58,637 nt of DNA from CAKSIW01 sp045576435 (GTDB lineage Bacteria > Bacillota > Clostridia > Monoglobales > Monoglobaceae): the NCBI GenBank assembly GCA_045576435.1, contig JAZNGL010000124.1, forward strand, positions 1 through 58,637, written 5' to 3'. Positions 25,062 through 33,624 of the stretch are shown piece by piece (positions within the stretch are counted from its first letter, which is position 1; every line of letters starts with the position of its first letter). The notes beneath the pieces were generated by a model, which was not told the origin of the DNA, searched no databases, and saw nothing but the letters and a program-made list of their open reading frames with translations. Position numbers and translations under genes: made by a program.

Positions 25062-25667
25062 CTATGCATTCTCCTTGTAAAGACCGTTTTCTCTGATATA
25101 TGTTATAACCTCTTTTGTCAACATATTTTCAACGGTTTCACCTTTTTTAATACATTCTCTAATATTTGAAGATGAAATATCAATTTTCATCTCAATCTTT
25201 GTTATTCGAGCATTATATTTATCTATGCAGTGTTTGATTGCTATGTTAAACCTGTCCTCATCCTCACCGCCACGATAAGCCGCAATAATCTCGGCTCTAT
25301 CAAATACGTCCTGAGGTGAATACCAATTATCTATTTCGCACAAAGAATCTGCACCAACAATAAAACAAAGTTCATCATCGGGATATATTTTCTTCAGCTT
25401 TTCAAGTGTTTTTGCCGTATAACTAGGCTCAGCAGATACAATTTCAATATCAGAAATATCAAATTTTGAATTCTGTGCAATGGCCAGACGAACCATTTCA
25501 AATCTATGTTTCGCAGCAAGAACCTCTTCTGCATTCTTATGCGGAGGATTACCGCATGGTATAAAAACTATTTTTTCAAGTTTTGCCTTTTTGAGTGCTT
25601 CTTGCGCTAAAATCAAATGGCCAAGATGCGGTGGACTAAAAGTTCCGCCCAAAATACCTATCCGCAA
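25062..25667 (-). CDS. nadD: Nicotinate-nucleotide adenylyltransferase
   Basis: 201 residues. Nucleotidyltransferase motif GGTFSPPHLGHLILA at the N-terminus, FIVGADSL in the middle and the ISSSNIRECI motif near the C-terminus. It makes deamido-NAD+ from nicotinate mononucleotide and ATP, the substrate of NadE. It is preceded by the zinc-ribbon membrane protein gene (gap 15 bases) and followed by yqeK. Confidence 0.95.
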   Translation of the reverse strand: MRIGILGGTFSPPHLGHLILAQEALKKAKLEKIVFIPCGNPPHKNAEEVLAAKHRFEMVRLAIAQNSKFDISDIEIVSAEPSYTAKTLEKLKKIYPDDELCFIVGADSLCEIDNWYSPQDVFDRAEIIAAYRGGEDEDRFNIAIKHCIDKYNARITKIEMKIDISSSNIRECIKKGETVENMLTKEVITYIRENGLYKENA

Positions 25668-25682
25668 AGTATTTTTCCTCCT

Positions 25683-27599
25683 CTAATTGAGCAAAGCATT
25701 TATGCCCTTATCAACTTCAATACACTCTGTTTTATTTTTCTCAATTACGTATAAATCAAAGTTACCATTATCCGCATTAAGATTTGAGTTAACTAAAACA
25801 TTACCCTTTTGAGTCATTTCAAAAGAGAATACCCCAGTTGCAAGTTGCTCTGTTTTTCCGTTAACATTCATCTTTTCAAGTCTGCCGTGCGGTCCTGAAA
25901 CATTATATTCTGTTATATAGAATATATTATCTCCGTTTTTCTCCATAGCAAACATTTCAGGATATACTTCCTCTTTAAGCAGGCGAATATCATTTCCTGA
26001 ATAAAGATAAATATCAAAAACTTTTCTGGTGCGACTATAGTCTTTTGCAAATATAATCTCATCATTTTTTGTTCGATAGCATGAATAAACGCCCTCAGCA
26101 ATCATTTTCTTATCGCTGACTTTTCCGTTTTTATATTCGCAGGTATATAATACTCCTCCACCTCTCACACTATCAAAGCCTGAGATATATGCTATCTTCG
26201 AATAATCATCCTTGAGAGCTGCCTGAGGTGCAGTCAATGTGTTTCTTCCCTCAATTGTTATGTTTTCAGCAAACTTTTGCACCTGTTTTCCTTTTGTATA
26301 TATGAAATAGTCAGAAACCTTTCCATCATATATTTTATCATAAATTATAGTTTTTTCATCATCAGAAATACGCAAAACCAAATTAACATCTGCTGCTATT
26401 TTTTCTTTTTCGCCAGAATCAATATTCACAGAATAAAGATTATGCATATTAGTTTCTGTTGCGCCAAAAACAAATGCACTATTTTGTTTCTTTAACACTA
26501 TTGGGGCTCTTCTTGTTCTTTCTCCAAGTCGAAGCGTTTCTCCCTTTTTATTCATAGCATATATATCAAATGTAGCATCTGATTTATCATAGTTTTTGCC
26601 GTATATATACACCTTTTCTTTAGCATTTGTTCCATATATGCCGCAAACACCCGTATCAAGCTTTACCTTTTCCTCTTTTAGCTTTTCGATGTCTTTAACA
26701 TATAAATCACCCTGCATATCAACCCTGTTTAAGTTCTGCAGATATAGAGCTTTTGTTTCATTAGCTGAGAAAACATAAGTTTCATGGTCGATATCTGTTG
26801 CAAGCTTAAACGGTGCATCCATTCCCACTTCCCAATAGAAAAGAACACCCATATCACCATTTTTATTAGTGCTTTGCAAATATAAAACACGTTCGCCACT
26901 TTCCGCTATAACAAGTGAATCGTGAACTGCATCTGCGATTTCCTCTATTTTTTTCTTTTTGCCATCTTTTATTAATCGTAAATCACCCGTATTTGTTTCG
27001 GGATCATAATTTTCAAAATAATAAACAAAGCGACCATCTTTTGATTTTTTAACCAAATCCTTTTTCAGGGTTGATGTGTTAATCAACTCAAAATCAGTAT
27101 AGGTTTCTAATTTCACTAAATAATCCTCACTGATTGCCTGGTTTGAAAGCTCAGTTACTTCTCCGTTAAAAACCATATACAAGGTGTTACCTTTCAGATA
27201 GGAATATACCTCTGCAATATCATCGTTTTTAAACATTGCGCCAATAGCCGAGCAAACACCAACAATTAATGCCACCAACAAAGCAACAATAACAGCCAAT
27301 GCTATAAACGGCTTAAACTTATTGAATTTTCTTTTTTTAGGTTTATCTGTTGCAGCTTTTTTACGGCGCACATAACTTTGAAGCACAACACGTTTTTCCG
27401 CATCCGTCTCCTTCGCCGTTTTTTCTGCAACTTCATTAACTGAATCACGAATAATCTTGATTTGTTCATCAGATGTTATCGTATATGTAAAATCAAAATT
27501 TTTAAATTTTTTGTCCTCATTTCCGCTAATAATTGTTTTGCAAAAAGGACACTTTTTAATATCCTCATATACTTCTGCGCCACATTTTGAGCACTTCAT
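25683..27599 (-). CDS. Zinc-ribbon, single-span membrane protein with large repeat-rich outer domain
   Basis: 638 residues, not recognised as a named protein. The N-terminus is a zinc ribbon with two CxxC knuckles (MKCSKCG ... CPFC). A basic linker and one strong membrane helix (about 102-129) follow, then about 500 residues of short beta-type repeats. Several repeats have an LYL(Q) or VYIYGKNYD-like strand followed by a DxxxGDLRL/LYV turn, resembling a TolB/DPP-like beta propeller outside the cell. The ATG at 27599 follows GGGAGG by 7 bases and removes five extra residues. It is the first gene before nadD. The function is unknown; a sensor or envelope scaffold is a guess. Confidence 0.8.
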   Translation of the reverse strand: MKCSKCGAEVYEDIKKCPFCKTIISGNEDKKFKNFDFTYTITSDEQIKIIRDSVNEVAEKTAKETDAEKRVVLQSYVRRKKAATDKPKKRKFNKFKPFIALAVIVALLVALIVGVCSAIGAMFKNDDIAEVYSYLKGNTLYMVFNGEVTELSNQAISEDYLVKLETYTDFELINTSTLKKDLVKKSKDGRFVYYFENYDPETNTGDLRLIKDGKKKKIEEIADAVHDSLVIAESGERVLYLQSTNKNGDMGVLFYWEVGMDAPFKLATDIDHETYVFSANETKALYLQNLNRVDMQGDLYVKDIEKLKEEKVKLDTGVCGIYGTNAKEKVYIYGKNYDKSDATFDIYAMNKKGETLRLGERTRRAPIVLKKQNSAFVFGATETNMHNLYSVNIDSGEKEKIAADVNLVLRISDDEKTIIYDKIYDGKVSDYFIYTKGKQVQKFAENITIEGRNTLTAPQAALKDDYSKIAYISGFDSVRGGGVLYTCEYKNGKVSDKKMIAEGVYSCYRTKNDEIIFAKDYSRTRKVFDIYLYSGNDIRLLKEEVYPEMFAMEKNGDNIFYITEYNVSGPHGRLEKMNVNGKTEQLATGVFSFEMTQKGNVLVNSNLNADNGNFDLYVIEKNKTECIEVDKGINALLN

Positions 27600-27635
27600 A
27601 TCAAGTCCTCCCATTCAACATAAAATATTTATTTA

Positions 27636-27664
27636 AGTATAACACAATATCCGTCAAAAAACAA
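27636..27664 (-). promoter_or_regulatory. candidate promoter of the zinc-ribbon-nadD-leuS cluster
   Basis: TTGTTT (27664-27659), 17-base spacer, TATACT (27641-27636) on the minus strand, 37 bases before the ATG. A TTGACG nearby has the wrong spacing. Confidence 0.4.
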
Positions 27665-27671
27665 CTATATG

Positions 27672-28427
27672 TTACAATTTATTTTCATTTTTAATTTTCT
27701 CTACCAACATTTTTTCTTTTAAGGTTAATTTTGCTTTAGACAAAAGACCTCTTCTTTTTGTTAAGGTATTTTTTATTGCTGCTTCACGCTTCCATTCTGC
27801 AATCAGCTTATGATTACCCGTTTGCAGAACATCAGGAACTCCCATTCCATGCCATATTGCCGGTCTTGTATATTGCGGGTATTCCAATAACCCATTATAA
27901 TGCGATTCATCAGCAAACGATTCCTCACACGCAAGAACACCGGGAATAAGTCTTGCAGTTGCATCAACAACAGCCATCGCGGCAATTTCGCCACCGGTCA
28001 GAACATAATCCCCAATTGATATTTCCTCATCAACAATTTCGTCCAGAACCCTCTGGTCAACTCCCTCATAATGTCCACAAAGAATCACAACATGTTTTTC
28101 TTTGGCTAAACGTTTTGCCGTTGATTGTCTGAAAGTTTTGCCCTGTGGTGACATATATATTGTTTTAGGTTTATAGTTAAGCCCCTCACAAACGCTGCTA
28201 TATGCAAGGAAAATAGGTTCTGCTTGCATAATCATTCCTTGTCCTCCGCCATAGGGATAATCATCAACCTGCTTATGCTTATTAAAAGCAAAATCTCTTA
28301 TCTGGACACAGTTGATTTCTAAAATTCCATTTTTAATTGCCCTGCCGATTATGCTGGTCCCAAGCACGTTTTCAAACATTTCGGGAAAAAGCGTTAAGAT
28401 ATCAACTCTTGTTTTATGTTTATCCAT
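27672..28427 (-). CDS. trmD: tRNA (guanine-N1)-methyltransferase TrmD
   Basis: 251 residues. A SPOUT-class methyltransferase: DILTLFPEMFENVLGTSI at the start, YPYGGGQGMIMQ, the knotted SAM site with LCGHYEGVDQRV and IGDYVLTGGE. It methylates G37 of CNN/GGN tRNAs. Its start overlaps the rimM stop by one base, the usual rpsP-khpA-rimM-trmD operon order. No rplS follows; the next gene downstream is across a 57-base gap. Confidence 0.97.
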   Translation of the reverse strand: MDKHKTRVDILTLFPEMFENVLGTSIIGRAIKNGILEINCVQIRDFAFNKHKQVDDYPYGGGQGMIMQAEPIFLAYSSVCEGLNYKPKTIYMSPQGKTFRQSTAKRLAKEKHVVILCGHYEGVDQRVLDEIVDEEISIGDYVLTGGEIAAMAVVDATARLIPGVLACEESFADESHYNGLLEYPQYTRPAIWHGMGVPDVLQTGNHKLIAEWKREAAIKNTLTKRRGLLSKAKLTLKEKMLVEKIKNENKL

Positions 28428-28924
28428 TAATCAATCAATCCTTTTAAAAGTTTAACTGTGACGAGTTTGTTTTCAACATCAACAGACCTTATAACCTCAT
28501 CAATAACAGGAATAAGAACTTTTTCTTTATCAACATTTTCAACAACATATACATCGTTGCTTCCGGTTTTTATTATATCACAAATTTTACCGAGTGCTTT
28601 TCCTTCAACAGTTTCAACACTGCATCCTAACAAATCACAAATATAATATGTGCCCTCCGGCAATTCACCAAGTTCTGCCCGGGGAACAGTTAAAATTTTA
28701 TTGCGATAGCGTTCTGCACAATCTATGTTATCAATTCCCTCAAGCTTTAATATCACCATATTTTTATGGATGCGTGACTTTTCAATGTTAAATTTTTCAT
28801 CAGCTATTAAAACATATTCAAGCTCATGGAAAATTTCAGGATCATCGCACCACGGCATAATTTTCACATCGCCACGAAGCCCGTGGGTATTAACTATTTG
28901 ACCTATTTCAAGATTCTTATCCAT
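28427..28924 (-). CDS. rimM: 16S rRNA processing protein RimM
   Basis: 165 residues. The N-terminal RimM domain begins IGQIVNTHGLRGDVKIMPW and the PRC-barrel half ends with KVLIPVIDEVIRSVDVENK. It helps assemble the 30S head around S19. It is co-transcribed with rpsP, khpA and trmD. A short open stretch of unexpectedly high G+C lies between khpA and rimM and runs into the rimM start. Confidence 0.96.
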   Translation of the reverse strand: MDKNLEIGQIVNTHGLRGDVKIMPWCDDPEIFHELEYVLIADEKFNIEKSRIHKNMVILKLEGIDNIDCAERYRNKILTVPRAELGELPEGTYYICDLLGCSVETVEGKALGKICDIIKTGSNDVYVVENVDKEKVLIPVIDEVIRSVDVENKLVTVKLLKGLID

Positions 28925-29009
28925 TCCTATTTCCTCTTCTCAAAATAATTCTACATAAGGAAAACAAGACCATACCGAGGCGAAAGGCGTGATATCCGTC
29001 TTCCTCCAC
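28917..29009 (-). other. possible 30-codon ORF in the khpA-rimM gap
   Basis: From GTG (29009) the frame reads VEEDGYHAFRLGMVLFSLC and about a dozen more residues, then stops at TAA inside the first codons of rimM (overlap of 8 bases). The stretch is visibly richer in G+C than its neighbours. No clear ribosome site precedes it, although GGAGG lies inside the first codons. It may be a translated leader, a relic, or simply structured spacer RNA. I do not recognise the peptide. Confidence 0.25.
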
Positions 29010-29030
29010 GATATAGTCTTTAACTTTCGG

Positions 29031-29258
29031 TTAAACAATATCAACTGTAACCTTCTTGTTTTCATGGCTTGCTGCCGCTTTAACAACGGTTCTTATTGCA
29101 CGGGCTATTCTGCCTTGCTTTCCAATAACCTTCCCCATATCATTTTCGCCAACTCGAAGTGACAAAACAACAGAATTGCCTTCAACTGTTTCTTCAACAT
29201 TCACTGCATCGGGGTCAGAAACCATTGATTTTGCAATAAACTCTAAAAGTTCTTTCAT
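29031..29258 (-). CDS. khpA: KH-domain RNA-binding protein KhpA
   Basis: 75 residues, a single KH domain with the GxxG loop in GKVIGKQGRIARAI. In Gram-positives KhpA pairs with KhpB (Jag) and binds many RNAs. It sits at its usual place between rpsP and rimM. Nothing unusual is seen in the protein. Confidence 0.94.
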   Translation of the reverse strand: MKELLEFIAKSMVSDPDAVNVEETVEGNSVVLSLRVGENDMGKVIGKQGRIARAIRTVVKAAASHENKKVTVDIV

Positions 29259-29282
29259 GATATTCCTCCAGACTATTATTGC

Positions 29283-29525
29283 TTAGATGATACCTTTGTT
29301 CTTAAGCAAACGCTTAACAGTATCAGTTGGTTGTGCACCATTGCCAATCCATTTTGTAACCTTTTCTGCATCAAAATCAACTGTTGCAGGCTCTGTTAAT
29401 GGGTTATATGTTCCAACCTGTTCAATAAATCTGCCATCACGCGGATATCTTGAATCTGCTACAACAACACGATAAAAAGGTGCCTTCTTTGAACCCATTC
29501 TTCTTAAACGAATTTTTACTGCCAT
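29283..29525 (-). CDS. rpsP: 30S ribosomal protein S16
   Basis: 80 residues, standard length. It begins VKIRLRRMGSKKAPFYRVVVAD after Met-Ala and contains SRYPRDGRFIEQVGTYNP, the S16 signature. It follows ffh in the operon and precedes khpA by 24 bases. Confidence 0.98.
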   Translation of the reverse strand: MAVKIRLRRMGSKKAPFYRVVVADSRYPRDGRFIEQVGTYNPLTEPATVDFDAEKVTKWIGNGAQPTDTVKRLLKNKGII

Positions 29526-29588
29526 AATTAATTACCTCCAAAATTTTTATATATAATCTAATAATTTTTTAAAGTTGATGTGAGATTT

Positions 29589-30950
29589 TTAAAAGGGAAA
29601 TCTCATTTTACCCATTTTGCCCGGCTTTCCAAAATTTTTCATCTGCTTTGCAAATTTGCCGCCTGACATCATTTTCATCATTTTTTGCATCTGTTCAAAC
29701 TGTTTGACAAGAGCATTAACCTCGGCAACTGTTGTTCCGCTACCTTTTGCAATCCTTTCACGACGCTTTGGTATTAACTTGTCCCGATTTTCTCTCTCGC
29801 CAATTGTCATTGATTTTATTATTGCCTCAATGTGACTAATCTTTTTTTCATCTATTGATGCACCTTCAAGTGCACGCGCATCAACTCCCGGAATCATTCC
29901 AATGAGTTGTTCGAGCGGCCCCATTTTCTTCATCTGTTCCATTTGCTCGAGAAAATCTGTGTAAGTGAAGGTTGAACTACGCATTTTCTTTTCAAGCTCA
30001 AGCGCTTTCTTTTCATCAAATGCTTGCTCTGCTTTTTCAATCAGGCTGAGCATGTCGCCCATGCCTAAAATTCTTGATGCCATTCTATCAGGATGGAAAA
30101 CCTCCAAATCGGAAAGCTTTTCACCCATACCGCAAAACTTTATTGGTTTGTTTGTCACCGCACGAACAGATATTGCCGCGCCGCCTCTTGTGTCACCATC
30201 AAGCTTTGTTAAAACAACACCATCAATTTCCAATTCATTGTTAAATGCTTCTGCAACATTAACCGCATCCTGACCCGTCATTGCATCAACAACGAGCAAA
30301 ATCTCGGTTGGCTGAACACTCTCCTTGATATTTTTAAGCTCCGTCATAAGTTCTTCATCAACATGCAGTCTTCCTGCCGTGTCAATAATTAAAATATCAT
30401 TTGAGTGAAGTTTTGCATGTTCCAAAGCTTTTTCAGATATATCAACGGGGTCTGTGTTCCCCTCAATCGCAAACACCGGCAAATCCAGTTGTGAGCCAAC
30501 AACCTGAAGTTGTTTAACTGCCGCAGGTCTATATACGTCACAAGCACAAAGCAGCGGCCTCTTTCCTTGCTTTTTAAGCAACCCGCCAAGCTTTGCCGCA
30601 GTAGTGGTTTTTCCTGCACCCTGAAGACCTGTCATCATTATAATCGTGGGCGGTTTTGAGGAAATCTTTATCTTTTGCTCAGTGCTGCCCATCAGCTTTA
30701 TTAATTCTTCATTAACAATCTTAACAACCTGTTGACCTGGAGTTAATGATTCCATTACCTCCGCACCTTGAGCACGCTCTGAAACACTGTTTATAAAACT
30801 TTTAACAACCTTGAAGTTAACATCTGCCTCTAAAAGTGCAAGTTTTACCTCGCGCATTGCTTCCTTTAAATCCTTTTCACCTATTTTGCCCTTGCCACGA
30901 AGCTTTTTAAAAGTATTTTGAAGCTTATCAGCCAAGCTTTCAAAAGCCAC
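29589..30950 (-). CDS. ffh: Signal recognition particle protein Ffh
   Basis: 453 residues. N domain, then the GTPase G domain with P-loop GLQGAGKTTTAAK, DTAGR and TKLDGDTRGGA, then a methionine-rich M domain (KQFEQMQKMMKMMSGGK near the end) that binds signal peptides and SRP RNA. It is co-transcribed with ylxM, which starts 26 bases upstream. The receptor FtsY is encoded about 16 kb to the right. Confidence 0.98.
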   Translation of the reverse strand: MAFESLADKLQNTFKKLRGKGKIGEKDLKEAMREVKLALLEADVNFKVVKSFINSVSERAQGAEVMESLTPGQQVVKIVNEELIKLMGSTEQKIKISSKPPTIIMMTGLQGAGKTTTAAKLGGLLKKQGKRPLLCACDVYRPAAVKQLQVVGSQLDLPVFAIEGNTDPVDISEKALEHAKLHSNDILIIDTAGRLHVDEELMTELKNIKESVQPTEILLVVDAMTGQDAVNVAEAFNNELEIDGVVLTKLDGDTRGGAAISVRAVTNKPIKFCGMGEKLSDLEVFHPDRMASRILGMGDMLSLIEKAEQAFDEKKALELEKKMRSSTFTYTDFLEQMEQMKKMGPLEQLIGMIPGVDARALEGASIDEKKISHIEAIIKSMTIGERENRDKLIPKRRERIAKGSGTTVAEVNALVKQFEQMQKMMKMMSGGKFAKQMKNFGKPGKMGKMRFPF

Positions 30951-30975
30951 CTCTTCACGCTCCCTTCAATCACGG

Positions 30976-31347
30976 TCATTCATCAATTTGATTTATTTTT
31001 GCAACTGCAACCAAAATTTCATTTATTTTTTTTCTTGTTTCTTGAGGAATTTTCTCTGTTTCAAGTGATTCTTCAAGTTCTCTGATTCTTTTATCAATTT
31101 CCGTAAGCTGAGATTTAATCTCAAGAAATCTCTTTGCAAGACCAAGCTTTTTTTCAACATCATAGAGCGTTGTTTCTGCACGTTTAAGATTGTCACGAAC
31201 ACCCTGACGACTTATTCCAAGCTCATCTCCAATTTCTGCAAGCGACAAATCCTCGTTGTAATATAAATCAATTGTGTCTGCCTGTCGCTCTGTGAGCAGG
31301 TTCCTATAAAAGCTGAAAAGCAATGAAACCTCAACATTTCTTTCCAC
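30976..31347 (-). CDS. ylxM: YlxM/p13-like helix-turn-helix protein
   Basis: 123 residues. The N-terminal half is a sigma-70 region-4-like helix-turn-helix (LTERQADTIDLYYNEDLSLAEIGDELGISRQGVRDNLKRAE), the UPF0122 family that always sits before ffh in Firmicutes; the C-terminal half is a charged coiled coil. It may act on SRP function or expression; the mechanism is not settled. The start is GTG, preceded by AAAGGGGG. A strong promoter lies 54 bases upstream. Confidence 0.94.
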   Translation of the reverse strand: MERNVEVSLLFSFYRNLLTERQADTIDLYYNEDLSLAEIGDELGISRQGVRDNLKRAETTLYDVEKKLGLAKRFLEIKSQLTEIDKRIRELEESLETEKIPQETRKKINEILVAVAKINQIDE

Positions 31348-31400
31348 TTTTATTCCCCCTTTTTAAGAGCTGTAAAGCTTTTTCACTTTACACCTCACCT

Positions 31401-31429
31401 ATTTTACTCTAAATACTATGATTTGTCAA
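31401..31429 (-). promoter_or_regulatory. sigma-A promoter of the ylxM-ffh-rpsP-khpA-rimM-trmD operon
   Basis: Perfect TTGACA (31429-31424), 17-base spacer, TAAAAT (31406-31401) on the minus strand. The leader contains a small GTAAAG/CTTTAC hairpin before the ribosome site. Confidence 0.8.
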
Positions 31430-31499
31430 GGGTTTTTTTAATATTTTTTGGATTTTATAATTTTTCTCCTGCGATATGATTTCTCTGGCACAATATTTT

Positions 31500-32324
31500 T
31501 CAGCATTCAATTTCATTATCATCCTTGCTTTTAATTTTGTTTTCTTTTCTAAGATAACAGAAAATAATAACACCTGATATCACTGAAAGCACTGCCAATA
31601 TTTGTGAAACTCTAAGCGAACCTATGTAAAGAGAGTCTGTTCTCAGTCCCTCAATAGCCATCCTTCCTAGTCCATACCACACCATATATCCACAGAACAA
31701 CTCTCCATCCGCTTTTTTTATACGCTTAAATAGTAATAGCACAATAATACCCAGAGCATTCCAAAGAGATTCATATAAGAATGTTGGATGAACCATATCT
31801 GCAACACTTATCCCCTGCTTTGAAATTGACATTGCCCATGGTAAGTCTGTTGGTCCGCCAAAAGCCTCACCATTAACAAAATTCCCCCATCTGCCTATTG
31901 CTTGCCCTATGAGCAAGCCTATTGAAAGAACATCAAGAACTTTCCCAACAGATATTTCCTTTTTCTTGCAGTATAGAATCACGCTTAGTGCCGCTCCGAT
32001 AACCCCACCATATATTGCAATCCCGCCACCGCGGATATTGAATATCTCCAATAAATTATCCTTATAGCTTTCCCAGTTGAAAGCAACATAATAAAGTCTT
32101 GCACAAACAATTGCAACCGGCACACCAATGATAAACATATTTAAAAAATCATCTTGATTTATGCCAACTCTCTTAGCCTCTCTTGATGCATAAAAATACG
32201 CCAAAAGCAAACCTAGTGCAATTAAAACGCCATAGGTATATATATCAACGCCAAACAAGCTAAAAAGCACCCTGTTTATATCCAGTTCAATTCCAAGCTT
32301 TGAAAAAGATATATGATTAATCAT
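31500..32324 (-). CDS. lgt: Prolipoprotein diacylglyceryl transferase
   Basis: 274 residues with about seven membrane helices. The Lgt signature IGRWGNFVNGEAFGGPTDLPW is intact, and the C-terminal part has HPTFLYESLWN. It adds diacylglycerol to the lipobox Cys of lipoproteins; candidate substrates ZnuA and the CapA-like protein are in this window. The open frame extends 22 codons upstream, but ATG 32324 has GGAGG 9 bases before it and overlaps the M16 peptidase stop by 8 bases. Confidence 0.96.
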   Translation of the reverse strand: MINHISFSKLGIELDINRVLFSLFGVDIYTYGVLIALGLLLAYFYASREAKRVGINQDDFLNMFIIGVPVAIVCARLYYVAFNWESYKDNLLEIFNIRGGGIAIYGGVIGAALSVILYCKKKEISVGKVLDVLSIGLLIGQAIGRWGNFVNGEAFGGPTDLPWAMSISKQGISVADMVHPTFLYESLWNALGIIVLLLFKRIKKADGELFCGYMVWYGLGRMAIEGLRTDSLYIGSLRVSQILAVLSVISGVIIFCYLRKENKIKSKDDNEIEC

Positions 32325-33624
32325 TTTTGTCTTCCTCCGAAAGTGGCTCAACAACAGATAAAACGCACGACTCCTCATCAAAATGTTCAATAAATCTGTT
32401 CATTAATTCATCAACGGTTATATTCTCAACAACCTCATTGAAAGACAGCGGGTTAACTTCATTCATAGCATTACGAATAAAATCATTTCCAATAATTTCT
32501 ACGTTATTATATTTTCTAAGCGCTTTTCCAATGAGAACACGCTTTGCTCTTTCAACATCATTTTCAGAAACACCGCAAGTTTTTATCTTTTTAAGATATC
32601 CAAGGACCCTTTCATAAACTTGTTTAGGGTCATTGGTTTCTCCGCTAATTGATGAAAAACCATAGTTTTTTTCAAGTTCAACATCCTTATCAAAAGAGCT
32701 ATCAATTAAGCCTTCCGAATAAAGCTCCATGAAAAATTCACTGCTCTTTCCAAATAATATTTCCATTAAAATTTCCGTCATTGCCTGTTTTTTCAAAAGC
32801 TCCTGACCATAAATATATTGTTCTTTCTCCTTGAATGCCATAAGAAATATCGGTCTTGAAACACTCATTTTTTGGCTCGTATACTTTTTAACAACGTCTT
32901 GAGGTTCATCAACCTTTTCGCGTTCAATTCTGCCTAGCTTTTTCTCGGAACTAACATATTTGTCAATATATTTCGTTGCTTTTTCAACATCAACATCACC
33001 AACCATAACCAATATCATATTGGATGGATTATAATACGCCCGACAACATTTATATAAAAGTTCAGGGGTTATATGACTTATACTTTCAACCGTACCCGCA
33101 ATATCTGTTTTAACAGGATTTTTGTGATACATCGCCTGAAGCATATTGAAGAACAAGCGCCAAGACGGGTCATCATCATACATTTTTATCTCCTGTCCGA
33201 TTATTCCCTGTTCCTTTGCTACATTCTCATCGGTAAAATATGGTTTATTAACAAACTCCAGAAGTATCTCCAAATTTTCATAAAAATTATCTGTACACGA
33301 AAACAGATATGCCGTCATATCAAAGCTTGTGAATGCATTGCTGTTTGCACCCGTCAAAGCAAATCTATCGAAAGCATTTCCACCATCTTCCTCTTCAAAA
33401 AGCTTATGCTCAAGAAAATGTGCAATACCATCTGGAAGTGCAATTTCTTCTCCTGTATCAGGCATTTTGAGAACATTATCAAGTGAACCATATTCCGTTC
33501 CATATATTGCATAGTATTTAGAAAAACCTTTTTTAGGTATTATAAAAACTCTGAGCCCACTCTCGTGAACGCCACTTAGTACACTTTCATTTAAAACCGA
33601 ATTTTCAGTCTTTTCAAACCTCAC
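32317..33624 (-). CDS. M16-family zinc peptidase, catalytic subunit (YmfH-like)
   Basis: 435 residues. It has the inverted zinc motif HxxEH as GIAHFLEHKLFE, then GANSNAFTSFDMTAYLF, as in M16 peptidases. The next gene upstream is a homologue without that motif, so the two probably form one heterodimer as in Bacillus YmfF/YmfH. The target peptides are unknown. A GTG at 33624 lies 9 bases after GGGAG; the frame can be extended to a TTG at 33633, which directly abuts that site. It overlaps the partner gene by 11 bases and lgt by 8. Confidence 0.88.
   Translation of the reverse strand: MRFEKTENSVLNESVLSGVHESGLRVFIIPKKGFSKYYAIYGTEYGSLDNVLKMPDTGEEIALPDGIAHFLEHKLFEEEDGGNAFDRFALTGANSNAFTSFDMTAYLFSCTDNFYENLEILLEFVNKPYFTDENVAKEQGIIGQEIKMYDDDPSWRLFFNMLQAMYHKNPVKTDIAGTVESISHITPELLYKCCRAYYNPSNMILVMVGDVDVEKATKYIDKYVSSEKKLGRIEREKVDEPQDVVKKYTSQKMSVSRPIFLMAFKEKEQYIYGQELLKKQAMTEILMEILFGKSSEFFMELYSEGLIDSSFDKDVELEKNYGFSSISGETNDPKQVYERVLGYLKKIKTCGVSENDVERAKRVLIGKALRKYNNVEIIGNDFIRNAMNEVNPLSFNEVVENITVDELMNRFIEHFDEESCVLSVVEPLSEEDKND

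Noticed and set aside
31471..31480. solitary GCGATATGAT near the lgt end
   Set aside because: A single copy without palindromes; it may be chance in A/T-rich DNA.
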